This document shows positions 51,943 to 62,500 of a stretch of DNA of 64,000 bases, piece after piece. The position numbers and the translations under genes are program-made. Origin of the DNA: Triplophysa rosa (Eukaryota; Chordata; Actinopteri; Cypriniformes; Nemacheilidae); NCBI RefSeq assembly GCF_024868665.1, contig NC_079892.1, forward strand, positions 8,630,251 through 8,694,250, read 5' to 3'. Every line of letters starts with the position of its first letter. The first letter of the stretch is position 1. The notes beneath the pieces were generated by a model. It was not told where the DNA came from. It worked only from the letters and a program-made list of their open reading frames with translations, and searched no databases.

Positions 51943-53333
51943 GTAAATGTGTTTTAAACTTTTCTATTGATAACTGTCTAGTTGTTAGGGTTGACAATAA
52001 AGCTCAAAATATATACATGGTATACCATGTACAGGTCCATAGGGGACTATGATTTTTGTTCAATTTAAATGCATTTCTACGGCGCTTTTCACAATATTGC
52101 ATTGTAACAAAGTTTTACAGTAAATACCAGGAAAAAGTTACGAAAAATGTAGGATAAATGGTATTATTACAAATTACAAGTACATTGGTTATACCAACTG
52201 TGAAAACAGTCAAAATATCAAATTAATATATTAATAGTAATATAATGTATTAAAAAAGTGTCGAATTAAAATATCAACAATTATTATGAAATAAAAAAAG
52301 AAAACATGTATTTCGTTATGCTTACTGTAAAAATAATTGTCTGTACATTTACATTGAATCATTTAGCAGATGCTTTTATCTACCTCACACAAAAACTTTA
52401 ACAGTCTATCTCTGTAATTTGACAAAAAAAACTGTAAAATTATATTGTGTGTATATGTGTTTGTGAAAACTGGATTTACCAAACGGACATTTCCCGTCTG
52501 ACATTATTGTTTATCGTTTTGAATAATATTTTATATATTATTATTATTTATTTTTTTTTCACCCAAAAAAGTTACAGATTGCAGCTTAAATGAAAAATTA
52601 TTGTTTGTATTTATTGGTGAGTATATGATCAAATCAAGGCCACATTCAATATATAGATATTCTTTTACCAGTCATGGTAGGTAAATGACACAGTAAAATA
52701 TTGTACTGTTATGATTGTCTTTCAAACTAAACAACTGTTTCATACCCACCTGCAGGAGAAGAGCGAGAAAGTGAGAATGACTCTTTATCTGGCGGTGTCC
52801 TCCCTTCATCCAATCAGAGAGAAGAGGTGACATCTATAAGCGCCAACGGAGGCATCAAAAGCAAACAGACCCCATCCACTCCTCTAGCCAAAGGATCCTG
52901 GGTCAAATTCACCTGCTTCAAAACACCATCACAAAGGCACCTGCAAAATATCTCTAAAGACACCAACGGAGGTCAGAGCGCAAACAACGGCAAAGAAAGA
53001 CTGAGTCTAGCGTCACAGAACGTTCTCATTCCACGTTACCAGAGGAAGAGGAAGAGCATGTCCTCCCGGGAGAGGAAGGTAACAAGGACTATCATGGCCA
53101 TCCTGGTGGCTTTCGCGGCCACGTGGACACCTTACAACGTCATGGTCCTCATCAATACTTTTTGCTCCACCTGTATACCAAACACAATGTGGATCTTTGG
53201 CTACTGGCTCTGCTACATAAACAGTACAGTTAACCCGGCATGCTATGCCCTGTGCAATGTCACCTTCAAGAACACCTTTAAACAGCTGCTGACATGCAAG
53301 TACAAGAATATTTATTCATCTAGAAAACACTGA
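51126..53333 (+). CDS. chrm2: M2-type muscarinic acetylcholine receptor, two coding exons
   Basis: Class A GPCR for acetylcholine that signals through Gi/o at the plasma membrane. Exons 51126-51942 and 52756-53333 join in phase (codon 273) to give 464 aa; human M2 is 466 as I recall. Seen: N-glycosylation sites NLT (3) and NKT (14); orthosteric Asp109 in LWLALDY; disulphide cysteines 102 and 182; DRY at 126-128; TM5 [14 protein letters not shown]6 TWTPYNVMV; NPxxY-type NPACY at 432-436; a probable palmitoyl Cys at 453. M2 rather than M4 is favoured by [32 protein letters not shown] and IPNT; TWTPYN is M4-like. ATG context aagATGG is good. Third loop about 170 aa, split by an intron. An AATAAA lies 282 bp after the stop. 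Confidence 0.93.
51943..52755 (+). other. chrm2 intron within third intracellular loop
   Basis: 813 bp, gtaaat...cacctgcag, phase 1. AT-rich; contains a LINE 3'-end fragment (about 52056-52125: tacggcgcttttcacaatatt) and a SINE/L2 tail (52343-52392: catttagcagatgctttta). Confidence 0.88.
52756..53333 (+). CDS. chrm2: chrm2 coding exon B (rest of loop 3, TM6-TM7, tail)
   Basis: After completing a Gly codon it reads [13 protein letters not shown]..., then the conserved loop-3 end [20 protein letters not shown]6 and TM7 and a tail [11 protein letters not shown], which is longer than and unlike the human M2 end KNIGATR. 191 codons plus stop. Confidence 0.93.
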
Positions 53334-53708
53334 GACGATGGGCATATGTGTTTGAACTCATTCGCTGAGAATAAGCAGACGTCTGGTGGCTTGGATCTGA
53401 TCCTGGGTTTGACAATAATGAAATGAGACTAGTCTAAACTGTTGAAACATTCCAATGATGTTTCGGCAGCCAAATTATGAGAACTACTAAAAGAGTAGCC
53501 GTAGGTAATTCAACTTACATTTTATTGCTCGGGCATTTTTCAAACTCACTTTAAAGCTTGTTATGCTGTGAAAAATTGAGCATTTCTTTGGCGTCCTTCT
53601 GTAAGCTTGTTGCCAATAAATCTTTAAAGTTATTTGTTCTTAGCTAAAAAAAATCCTGGATGGCTTTCATTGAGCTTTGGTCATGTGCATGTGTGCATGT
53701 GCTTTCTA

Positions 53709-54216
53709 CAGCTGCAGAAAATATTAAGAGATTTTTCTGAACTTACTATTTCTAGGTATGTGTGTAGGTAAAATTATCATTTTTGTTTCATTCTGTGAAC
53801 TACTAACAATATTTCTTCCAAATTTCAAATAAAAATATTGTTTCTATTTGCATTTATTTGCTGAAAATGAAAACTGGAGAAACAGGTCAAAATAACATAA
53901 AAGGTGCTCTGTATTTTTTCAGACCTCAAATACTGCAAAGAAAACAAGTTCATATTCACTTTTAAGCAATACAACAGTGATATTTGTACATTCAGGAAAA
54001 ATTCCAAATTTATTTTTCATTTGATACCTCGATTTTTATCACAGTTTTCATGCGTCTTGTCATGCTGTCAGTCTTTCACATTGCTATTGGATGACTTTCT
54101 GTCACTCCTGAGGTTTGATTTTGTTGAAATTCAACAGACACTGGACTGTCCACAACACATCTAGAAATGCTGATGAAATGAAAATTTGGAACGGTCTCTT
54201 ATTTTTTCCACGGCTG
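53709..54216. mobile_element. 508-bp TA-flanked MITE
   Basis: CAGCTGCAGAAAATATTAAGAG at the left and CTCTTATTTTTTCCACGGCTG at the right form imperfect terminal inverted repeats, bounded on each side by TA (53707-53708 and 54217-54218), the target of Tc1/mariner-type elements. Fragments of the family occur at 9739 and 16540. No transposase. Confidence 0.72.
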
Positions 54217-54435
54217 TATGTATAAAAATGCGTTGGATACAAATATGCTCACAAGTATTTTTATTAAGAAACATGTATTTTTTTATGCAAATTAAGCTCC
54301 ACGTATGTAGTTACTGTACAGGTGATTTTTGTTTGTTTTTATCTGCAGAAGGACCAAAGTTGTCACTGACTGACGCTATTGATAGAACTGAATTGCATGG
54401 CACTCATTGATTTTTTTCTCTTCAAATAATCTTTA

Positions 54436-54600
54436 AAGGATAGCTCATCCAAGAATAAAAATTCGGTCACCATTTATTCCCTCACACGTCAATCAAAACC
54501 TATATGGCTTACTCCTGTGGAACACAAAAGAAGATATTTTGAGAAATGTCTCAGTGGTTTTGCGTCCCTATGGAAGTGAATGGGGGCCAATGTTATTTGG
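54436..54600 (+). mobile_element. Fold-back MITE left half
   Basis: aaaggatagctcatccaagaa, then aacacaaaagaagatattttgagaaatgtctcag and gaatgggggccaatgtta; ends at the palindrome centre. Confidence 0.65.
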
Positions 54601-55458
54601 TTAATAAATGGTGATACCTCTTTAACCGTGATATACAAATGGATTTATAAACGACACAAATTTATGCCGCTCATGCTTCAATAACAAGCCCTTTTTTCAC
54701 TAAATGGCAATAATGAAAAAAGGCGTGTGTGAAATTCTACTTATTCGTATACATATATTGTCATGAACCTCTGCAGTTATACCACAAAAGCATTGCGTTT
54801 CATTATTATCAGCCTGCTTGGACTGTATTTTTCAAAATAGTGTGAAGAATAGAAAATGGAAGAATAGAAATATGGATTTTGCATTGTGTATGTCATTAAA
54901 AACATCTGCTTGTGTGCAATATTCATGCTTATTTCACAATAACAGGAATAAACAAGTTTCGTTAGAAGCAATTTTAACTTTAATCATTTATTATAGGAAA
55001 ATAAACTAACATTTTGATTTTTTTTAAACAAAGTTGCATATGTTCCATGTTAACATAAAATGAACAAGCACGTTTTTTCCTTGCCCAGAAACAAAGTAAA
55101 CGTTTTTTCTCCAAATTATAGTAAATGCTGGTCTTTTAGGATAAATACTTAAGTTGCAGTGACAAAATGTGTTTTCGTGGAAATAAGAATAAAGCAAATT
55201 TTAGAACATCTCACCTCAATATGAAGCTCTAAAACAAAGTACAGAAAAGGCATTCAAAAGGAATTCAACATTATAGACTCTACAGTTAAGAAGGCTGTTC
55301 AGTGTTTTTTTTATTGCTGATTCAATTTGAACTACGTAAAGCCTCTTCTGCAGGCGTTAATAACAAAGTACATGAGACTGTGCATCTTAAATACCTTGTC
55401 TAATACATGTCTCTAGAAAAAAGAAGACAATGCTGGCAACACTGAGGTAGAGAAAACA

Positions 55459-56694
55459 TTAAGAGGTGTAGCATGGCAATATCTCAGAGGCGTCGCCTAA
55501 CCCCTTCACCTCTGTCATTTGCCAAAGTCCCAGGTTCAACACCTTAAGGCAGGGGAGCTGGGTTATCCGCTCCAGTCCCCTCTTTGTGATTTTGGTACAG
55601 CCGTACAGGTCGATCCCGGTCAGCTGAGTCAAATGATCAGCTATGAGCTCGAGTCCCTTGTCGGTGATCCGCACGCACTGGCCAATGTTCAAAGTCTTCA
55701 GCTCGTGCATCTGCCTGACCATCCTGTTGATGCCGTCGTCGCTGATGTGGCACGAGCAAAGCGACAGGGACTTGAGCTGATAGAGACCCTGGGCGATATA
55801 AGCCAGGCTCTGGTCGCCCACTTTATCGCAAAACGACACATCCAGCCCGTACAGCCTCAAAGTGCCCATCGAAAGATGCATGATGCCCGTGTCGCTGATG
55901 TTATCGCACGACCGCAGGTTCAGAGTCCACAGCTGGGTCATGTGCGACAGATGGATCATCCCTGCATCTGAGATGCCGCCACAAAAGCTTAGGTTCAGGA
56001 CTTTCAGCTGGTTTAAGCCCTTGGAGATGTGCTTAAGCGACAGATCCGTCAATTTCTGACAGTCCTGCAGAGTCAGATGCTCCAAGCTGAGGCAGCCCTC
56101 CGCGGCGCTGCGGGTCATGCCAGCCAGGTGCCCGATGCCAACATCGGACACGTGCCTGCAGCTCCTCAGGTTCAGGCTTTTGAGTTTGTGGAGGCCCCAG
56201 GCGACGAGCAACAGTCCCGTATTGGTGATATTACTACACCCACCGAGATCCAACAGTTCCAGGTTTTTCAGATACTGCGCGATCCTGCCCAAACTGGAAT
56301 CGGTGATCTGTTTGCAAAGGCTGAGGTTGAGTATTCGCAAAGAGCTGATGTCCTGCACAAAAGCATGACCGAGACCGTTATCTGTTAAATTGTAGCATCC
56401 ACTCAAGTTAAGGCTTTCTATGTTCGGCATCCCTTGGATCACATAACTGAGGCTGCGTCTCAGGCTGAGGATCTGCACTTTTTTGATCCCTCTGGTCTGG
56501 AGACTGGGGAAGAGTGATGGGTTTGCTCTTCTCAGATGGAGTTTTGCTTCCACTCCCCTCCAGACGGACTTGTGGTACGATGCGTCTCTCCACGCCGTGC
56601 ACACTTGCGCGACTCTCCCTTTGCCTTTCACGTCCAGGTAGTTGAAAATCATCGCTAAGATCTCCGGGAAAAGGCTCGAGACGTGGACCTCCAT
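55459..56694 (-). CDS. fbxl14: fbxl14 F-box/LRR protein
   Basis: Substrate receptor of an SCF ubiquitin ligase; the family (Fbxl14/Ppa) marks Snail-type transcription factors for degradation. 411 codons in one frame. Residues 3-45 are the F-box (VSSLFPEILAMIFNYLDVK...VAQVCTAWRDA), which contacts Skp1; the rest is a row of cysteine-containing leucine-rich repeats (LNLSGCYNLTDNGL, LNLSLCKQITDSSL, LDLGGCSNITNTGL and on to LNLGLWQMTE). Codon 395 is followed by GAG/gtgaag, and the last 16 residues (VKGLGDASEILPCYTS) match no end I remember; the family's short form is about 400 aa ending ...SEKVR. I infer that the true last exon is elsewhere downstream. Tail to tail with chrm2, same strand as prr5. 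Confidence 0.93.
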   Translation of the reverse strand: MEVHVSSLFPEILAMIFNYLDVKGKGRVAQVCTAWRDASYHKSVWRGVEAKLHLRRANPSLFPSLQTRGIKKVQILSLRRSLSYVIQGMPNIESLNLSGCYNLTDNGLGHAFVQDISSLRILNLSLCKQITDSSLGRIAQYLKNLELLDLGGCSNITNTGLLLVAWGLHKLKSLNLRSCRHVSDVGIGHLAGMTRSAAEGCLSLEHLTLQDCQKLTDLSLKHISKGLNQLKVLNLSFCGGISDAGMIHLSHMTQLWTLNLRSCDNISDTGIMHLSMGTLRLYGLDVSFCDKVGDQSLAYIAQGLYQLKSLSLCSCHISDDGINRMVRQMHELKTLNIGQCVRITDKGLELIADHLTQLTGIDLYGCTKITKRGLERITQLPCLKVLNLGLWQMTEVKGLGDASEILPCYTS

Positions 56695-56965
56695 GTCTGA
56701 ATCGGCTGCTCGTTAGCTTAGCGGAGTTAGCCGGTGAGCTAAACTAGTCTTGTCTTCTGCCGGCAATGACCACATGTAAATAAATATCGTGGAAAAGCGC
56801 TTTCGAAGGCAATTCGAGCAGTCCAAACGCGTGCGGACGGAATGCACAGAGTAAATACGTAGATGCAGACGCGCTTTGTGTCATTTAAAACTTGGTCTGC
56901 GCTGCTTTTGCTTGAAATAACCAGCTAACGTAGGAATACAGGCTGTTATCGCTTCGCCAGGTCTT
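56695..56965 (-). promoter_or_regulatory. fbxl14 5' UTR / promoter
   Basis: Moderately CpG-rich DNA just upstream of the fbxl14 ATG, with no obvious TATA box on the minus strand. Transcription start not determinable from sequence alone. Confidence 0.45.
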
Positions 56966-58965
56966 AGTAACGACTATTTCTGGTACAAGAAACATGTTTT
57001 AAAGTAATAATGAAGATCCACTAAACGTCTTCACAGAAACAACCGAGTAAAGTTTGAAAATAGAAAAGTTAACGGTTGAAGAAAACAAACCATTTCGCTT
57101 GAATACAAATCAACCATTTGACGAAAACTATGGAGTCCGATTTCCGGTTGCCTTTGTCTTCCGTCTATTCAAAACAAGGGGGAGAATGGCAATGGGGTCG
57201 TTTTATTGTATCACAAAAGTCCTAAATAGGTACTAAAAGTATAATTTGCAATAAATTAAACACTAATGTAAAAGCAAGTGATGCATTATATTCGTCAAAA
57301 GCACTTAAAATAGTTTTATTTGAAATAACCGCACACCCCTATTATCGATCGCACATTGGTTTAGTCCTCGGGCTCAGTCAGCGTCCTCGGCCTTAAACAA
57401 ATACGCACACCAGTTATCTTTGAATACGAAACGAAATGTTAAGTTTTTCATGCTTCCTTCTTATGCAAAGTCAACAGTTTCTCTTTACAAAAAGCGGAAC
57501 AATAGTGGCCAAAGCAAATTATGGCAAAATCTAAAGAAATTAAATCGTCGGATATAAATGCCTTTCAAAGGCTTGGTCATTTGTCGACCGAACGTTGTTT
57601 ACGCACAAGCAACCGTGTACTTTCAAAACACTCATAAACATTTAGTATTAAAGTATTTTACTAAAAAGTGTTGAAGTTGTCCACAAAGCACACATGAATA
57701 ACAATAAAATCATTATGAAACAAAGTACAGCATTTAAATATATCAGTGCAACATTTTAAGATTAACATAATTATCATGTTATTATTAACATAATAAGAGT
57801 ATCACTGTAAACCTGTCATTTTTACTTTTTTTGCTTGTTAAAAATCTATGTTCAGTTTCTTTCTATAAAACTACAGAGAAATTAATCCGTTTTATAACCA
57901 AGGTCAAAAGCTAAAAAATAAAAATAGGAAATACAAGGGACACATTTTTTCTAAAGTACCTTAAACCTTTTTATACAATCGATCACGTTTTAACTACTTT
58001 AAGAACTACATATTCTTAAAGTAGCATGATGTATTTTTGTTATCTAACAAAATACATCATGTATCCATGTGTTTAATCCATTAAAATAACTTTCCTCCTG
58101 TGGTTCTAACTTTGTAGTCAAATTATTAGTCTTAAATTATTTTATTAATCTGTTTTTATATAAAATTACCCTCTTATATGGCTTCTTATAGCCATATAGT
58201 CCAAGAATTTTTAAATTGAGTATTTCATAAAGAATCTCAAATTCATCAGGTTAGGATCAAATATATTTTCTTAAACCTCATTTTTCATCTGTCTGTCTCA
58301 CCAACTAATGCAAAATGGGTGTATTTACATTCTTAAATTCAACTGACAAACCCTGTTAACTCAAGTAATTAATTACTATTTATCACATTTTAACTTAACA
58401 AGATCAAGAAACAAACATTGCATGTTCAGCATGTACCATTTTCTGCACTAACTGTATTGTCAATAGCACATGTTATTGTCACAAAGTAAAAAACATAAAA
58501 GGCATAATTTCATCTCATACCATTAAGAGCGTAGCTGAGGTTGGCATTGATTTAGAAAGCACTACACAGTTTGTATTTAAATCCCTATGACAATAAAAAG
58601 TGCATGACATTAGGACTGACAATGATGGAAGAGATTAACATGTAGTGATGCTGGCATCTCAATACAAAACACAAATCCATTAAATAAAATCCGAGATCCA
58701 TTAAAAATGTGTGTTAACTAAAATGGAGACATTCCATTCCTAGTGTCACTATTATCTATGAAAATCTATGTAGAAAATTCAGAAATACATCCACAGGTTT
58801 AGAACATTATGAAAACAATCCTTTCCCATATATTCACAAAGGAGCTGTGTTTTTGAGCAAATTTAAAATAAAATTCCAGTTTAAACCTCACATAATGTCC
58901 GCAAATAAAGTGCTGCGTTCTCCACTGGAGTTCTTCACAGCAGTTCATTCCACAGTGATGACGCA
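56966..58965. other. Region between fbxl14 promoter and prr5 stop (includes prr5 3' UTR)
   Basis: Mostly AT-rich, no coding signature. Candidate minus-strand polyadenylation signals are AATAAA at 58141-58146 and another near 57315. A long hairpin lies at 58025-58061. No recognised transposon. Confidence 0.6.
58025..58061. other. Long stem with 2-nt loop (CATGATGTATTTT)
   Basis: CATGATGTATTTTTGTTA and TAACAAAATACATCATG pair over 17 bp with one bulged T and a TC loop. It lies just beyond a possible prr5 polyadenylation signal. The loop is too tight for a microRNA precursor. Confidence 0.6.
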
Positions 58966-59504
58966 TCAGCTAGTTTTCCTGCTGGTTCCGAACGAATCCG
59001 AGCGGCAATGAGAAAAGTCAATGAAGATTCCATCAGGATCCGATTCCAGCGAGTCCAAACCCTGCAATACGATCGTCTCTGGACTGGAAGAGCAGCTAGG
59101 GGGCGACGAAACGGCCTTGTCCCCCTCGGATGGAACCGTCTGGGGGTCTGCTGAGTGCAGACAACCTGCAGAGGTGTGTATGAAAACGGAAGGAGAAATG
59201 AGAGCGGGCTGTCCCGTGGCCCCTCGCATCACGCCGTTCAATGCGAGGTCATGATCGACTGAGAGCCGGGGGGTTGAGCTTGTCTCTATTCCAACAGACA
59301 GGGCGGAATAGCCCTGATGCTCCAAGCAGGAAGTGACATCACACGCAGAGTGACGGCGGATGCCCACGCTGCCCACAGAGCTGACCTCTGAGTCATACTC
59401 AGCCACAGGGGTCAGCATTGGGATGTTGTAACTTTTGGAACGTACTACTGGATTACTGGAGGGCAGGTCTGCAGTCTGGGACCAGCAATACTGGGAACGC
59501 CTCT
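58966..59504 (-). CDS. prr5: prr5 last exon (Ser/Pro-rich tail)
   Basis: 539 bp; acceptor tcttcacag/AGAGG. Contains NPVVRSKSYNIPMLTPVAEY, GIRRHSACDVTSC, a Ser/Pro-rich middle and SLESDPDGIFIDFSHC near the C-terminus. Confidence 0.94.
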
Positions 59505-62500
59505 CTGTGAAGATTTTTTATTTATTAAATCATTTATTATTATTATTAAATTGTGAACCCTTGTTATCTAAAACCAACATTAAACATGGACAAAATATTT
59601 GCTTTAAAAACTGTTTATGTATTCTCTCACCGATAAAACAGGAGCACTGTGAGGGGCTGCACTCATGAGAACACAATCCTTGCGTGCCTAGATACGGCGA
59701 CACAACCTTCTGAATGAGAGACTCCAGCTTCAGGTATTCCTCGCTCACACCTTTAGATTCATGAACCCCCTGTGAGACATGAAGATGACATATTTAAGAG
59801 TTGGACGCTGACTCTCTTTTCTCAAATTATATTAATTACAGGCGCATAGAGCTTGTGTTTAATGTCTCGCTCAATATGACACATTGGCTGAAATCCTCCC
59901 AGAAGAACGGTGATCATCCACAAATGACCTGTTCTCAAGCCACAAACATTATTATTTTGGGTGTAGCTCGTGATAGTATGGGTGGATGTGTCAGATGGTC
60001 ATTTTTGAAGGTTTTGAACTGGGAACTCCAGGGTTTCCACACGTTTGACCAGTAGTTTCAATTACTATATACTGTACTTTGCAACAATGCAAAATTGTGA
60101 AAAGCACTACGTATAAGAATTTTTTTATTAAATTGTATTAAACTTGACAAATACTTTTATTAAAAAATATTTCTGTGATGGACTTGCCTATAATATATTC
60201 CCAGATATGTGGTATACAGATGGTAAAGATTATAGAGATTGTACTCATGAAAAACAATCTAGACACCATTTTATTGACTTTGTAAGATTCCATAAATTCT
60301 TTGAACCTTAAAGTGCAGACCCACTCCCAGCCCGTGTGTACCTGTAACACCAGAAGCATCTGGATGATGGAGGGTGGAATGCGAGCTCGTGGTCTGGATA
60401 GAGCCTCCTCTAGCTTCATGTTAAGTGTGATGATGTTCCGGAAGTGCAGCAGTGCCAGCTGACGCACCGATGGCTCCTTTCCCTAAGGAATCATGAATAT
60501 GCTCAGATTCAAAAGCATCGCAGACAACACAGTTGTAATTGGTGCAGACCCTTATAATTATGTACTTTTTAATTGATAGATGTCAGTGTGAATAGACTGT
60601 ACCTGGACAGGGTGAAAGATGGCTTGAAGCATAGTGAGAACATCACAGAAGAAGAAGTCCCAAGTCTCGGCCAAAGAATCTAATAATTTTTGACCTATAA
60701 TAATAATGTTTAAAGCGGAAAAATACCAGTTTGTATGGTTTGTGTACAAATATTATGTAATGTTATAGCGCATCAAAATCTATGCAATTTTGAATAAAAA
60801 TGAATCTTTGTGTGTGAAAATCTTTCTATTTAAGGTTAACATGAAAACCTTTGATGAACTAAAATATGTCTTGTCAGACAACAAAATCCTAAATTAACTA
60901 TTTTGATTAAAGACAAGAATATTATTACTGTGACAAATGACAAAAATAGCCCCTTATACACTGTAAAAAAAGTGTTCTTTTTTACCGATTTTCAGCGTAA
61001 AAAACAGAATTGTATCGTTTTTTTACAGATTTTTATGTATTTTTGAAATAAGGTAAAAAACATAAAATTACAGAAAAAGACAGCAAATTTACAAGAAAAG
61101 CGGGGGGGGATATTTTACAGGGAAAACCCGTTATTTATTTACAGTTTACTTCTGGTGCCCCACTTGCCAGAAAATTTACGTTTTTTTAAAAAGACAACAA
61201 TTTTACAAGAACAATGGGGAAAACAATTGAATATATATCTGTAATTTTACAGGATGTTTTTTTCTTTTATGATATATTTCTGTTTCTCCAGCTTACAGAA
61301 AATTTCTATTTTTGTGGACTTTTCCTTTTACAGTGTAATTACAACTGCACATTTTTATTAATTTTATTTTTTAATAATTTTATAAAATTGTACATTATCG
61401 GGTTATTTTATTTTTATCAAACACAATTTATTATCAGAATAAATATACCTTCATAAAATCGTATTTTGTCCCGTAAAATGACCATTCCTTTAGTCAACAG
61501 CTGATTCTGAAAATGAGGAAAAAAATTTATTTATTCAAACTACTGTTTAGAATAAACACACATTTATAGATACTTGTCTTAAACTCTCACTGTGGCGAGG
61601 AAGGCGGGACGGGAGCCGTGGGGCGGGGCCGGTGGCGTGAGTGATAATGGAAATCAGCTGTGTGTGCGCCGGTCCCGCATCGCCCACGGAGGAGATTGGG
61701 AGCATAAATGGAGGAATCGACGGGACTGCTGACGAGAGAGGACCGGGCCCTGACATATGTTAAGTTTTGTTTATGTGTTTATGTTTGTGTGGCCGGCAGT
61801 CGTCCGTGAGGGGCTGCCGGCCTACCTTTACTTCCTTATTATTGTTTGTTTATTTTTGATTAAATGTTTTGAATGTTCGCCGGTTCCCGCCTCCTTCCTT
61901 CCGTTTTATTGAGCTTTTACACTCACCTGAAGGTATTCTGTGAAAAATGAGCCCAGCTCTGTTTTTAATAGTTGCCTAATAAAACAAAACACAATTTTTA
62001 AGACATTAAACACATAAAAGGTAATATCATAACTTTTTCTTCTTGTAATAGTTTCATAATTTCGAGTCTCTCCCTCAACCTTCAACTGCTCTTTGCTAAT
62101 AATAAGAAACCCTACAAACCAGAATGGCCAAACCTTGTGTTTTACACAGCGCTAACAGTAGCCATTAGTGACATAAATAATTCATGAATCTACCCTCAAA
62201 AGCCCATTTCAAAACAAACAGCTTTGCCTGTGCTGTAAACAATACATGTCATGTTGTTTTGCCTTACCTCACGCCTTCATTGAGTGTATAGAGTTCATTC
62301 TCTGCCAGTCCTTTCTTCTGGAATACAGCAATGACTGCGTTGTGAATGCTGCAATAAATCGTGCAGATATGAAATTACATCTTGCTCGGTTTATGACCTG
62401 ACACTTACAGACACGCACCGCACACGCGACATGCACACTAACCTGTTCCATGTGGCATTAGGCCCGGATCCTCTTTCCTCTAATGAAGCCTTTTCACTTT

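Larger units (their letters stand above)
53334..55458. other. Intergenic between chrm2 and fbxl14 (tail to tail)
   Basis: Holds the receptor 3' UTR with AATAAA at 53615-53620, a TA-flanked MITE (53709-54216), a fold-back MITE left half (54436-54600), AT-rich sequence and a minus-strand AATAAA (plus TTTATT at 55309-55314), a candidate polyadenylation signal for fbxl14. Confidence 0.7.

Noticed and set aside
55519..56388. Plus-strand ORFs of 65-150 codons opposite fbxl14
   Set aside because: Antisense shadows of leucine-rich-repeat codons; Gln/Val-rich reading with no family motif.
58025..58061. MicroRNA precursor at the 17-bp stem
   Set aside because: The 2-nt loop and short arms do not fit a microRNA hairpin.
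61726..61760. Hammerhead-ribozyme-like ctgacgag word inside the LTR
   Set aside because: The required GAAA core after stem II and the expected stems are missing.
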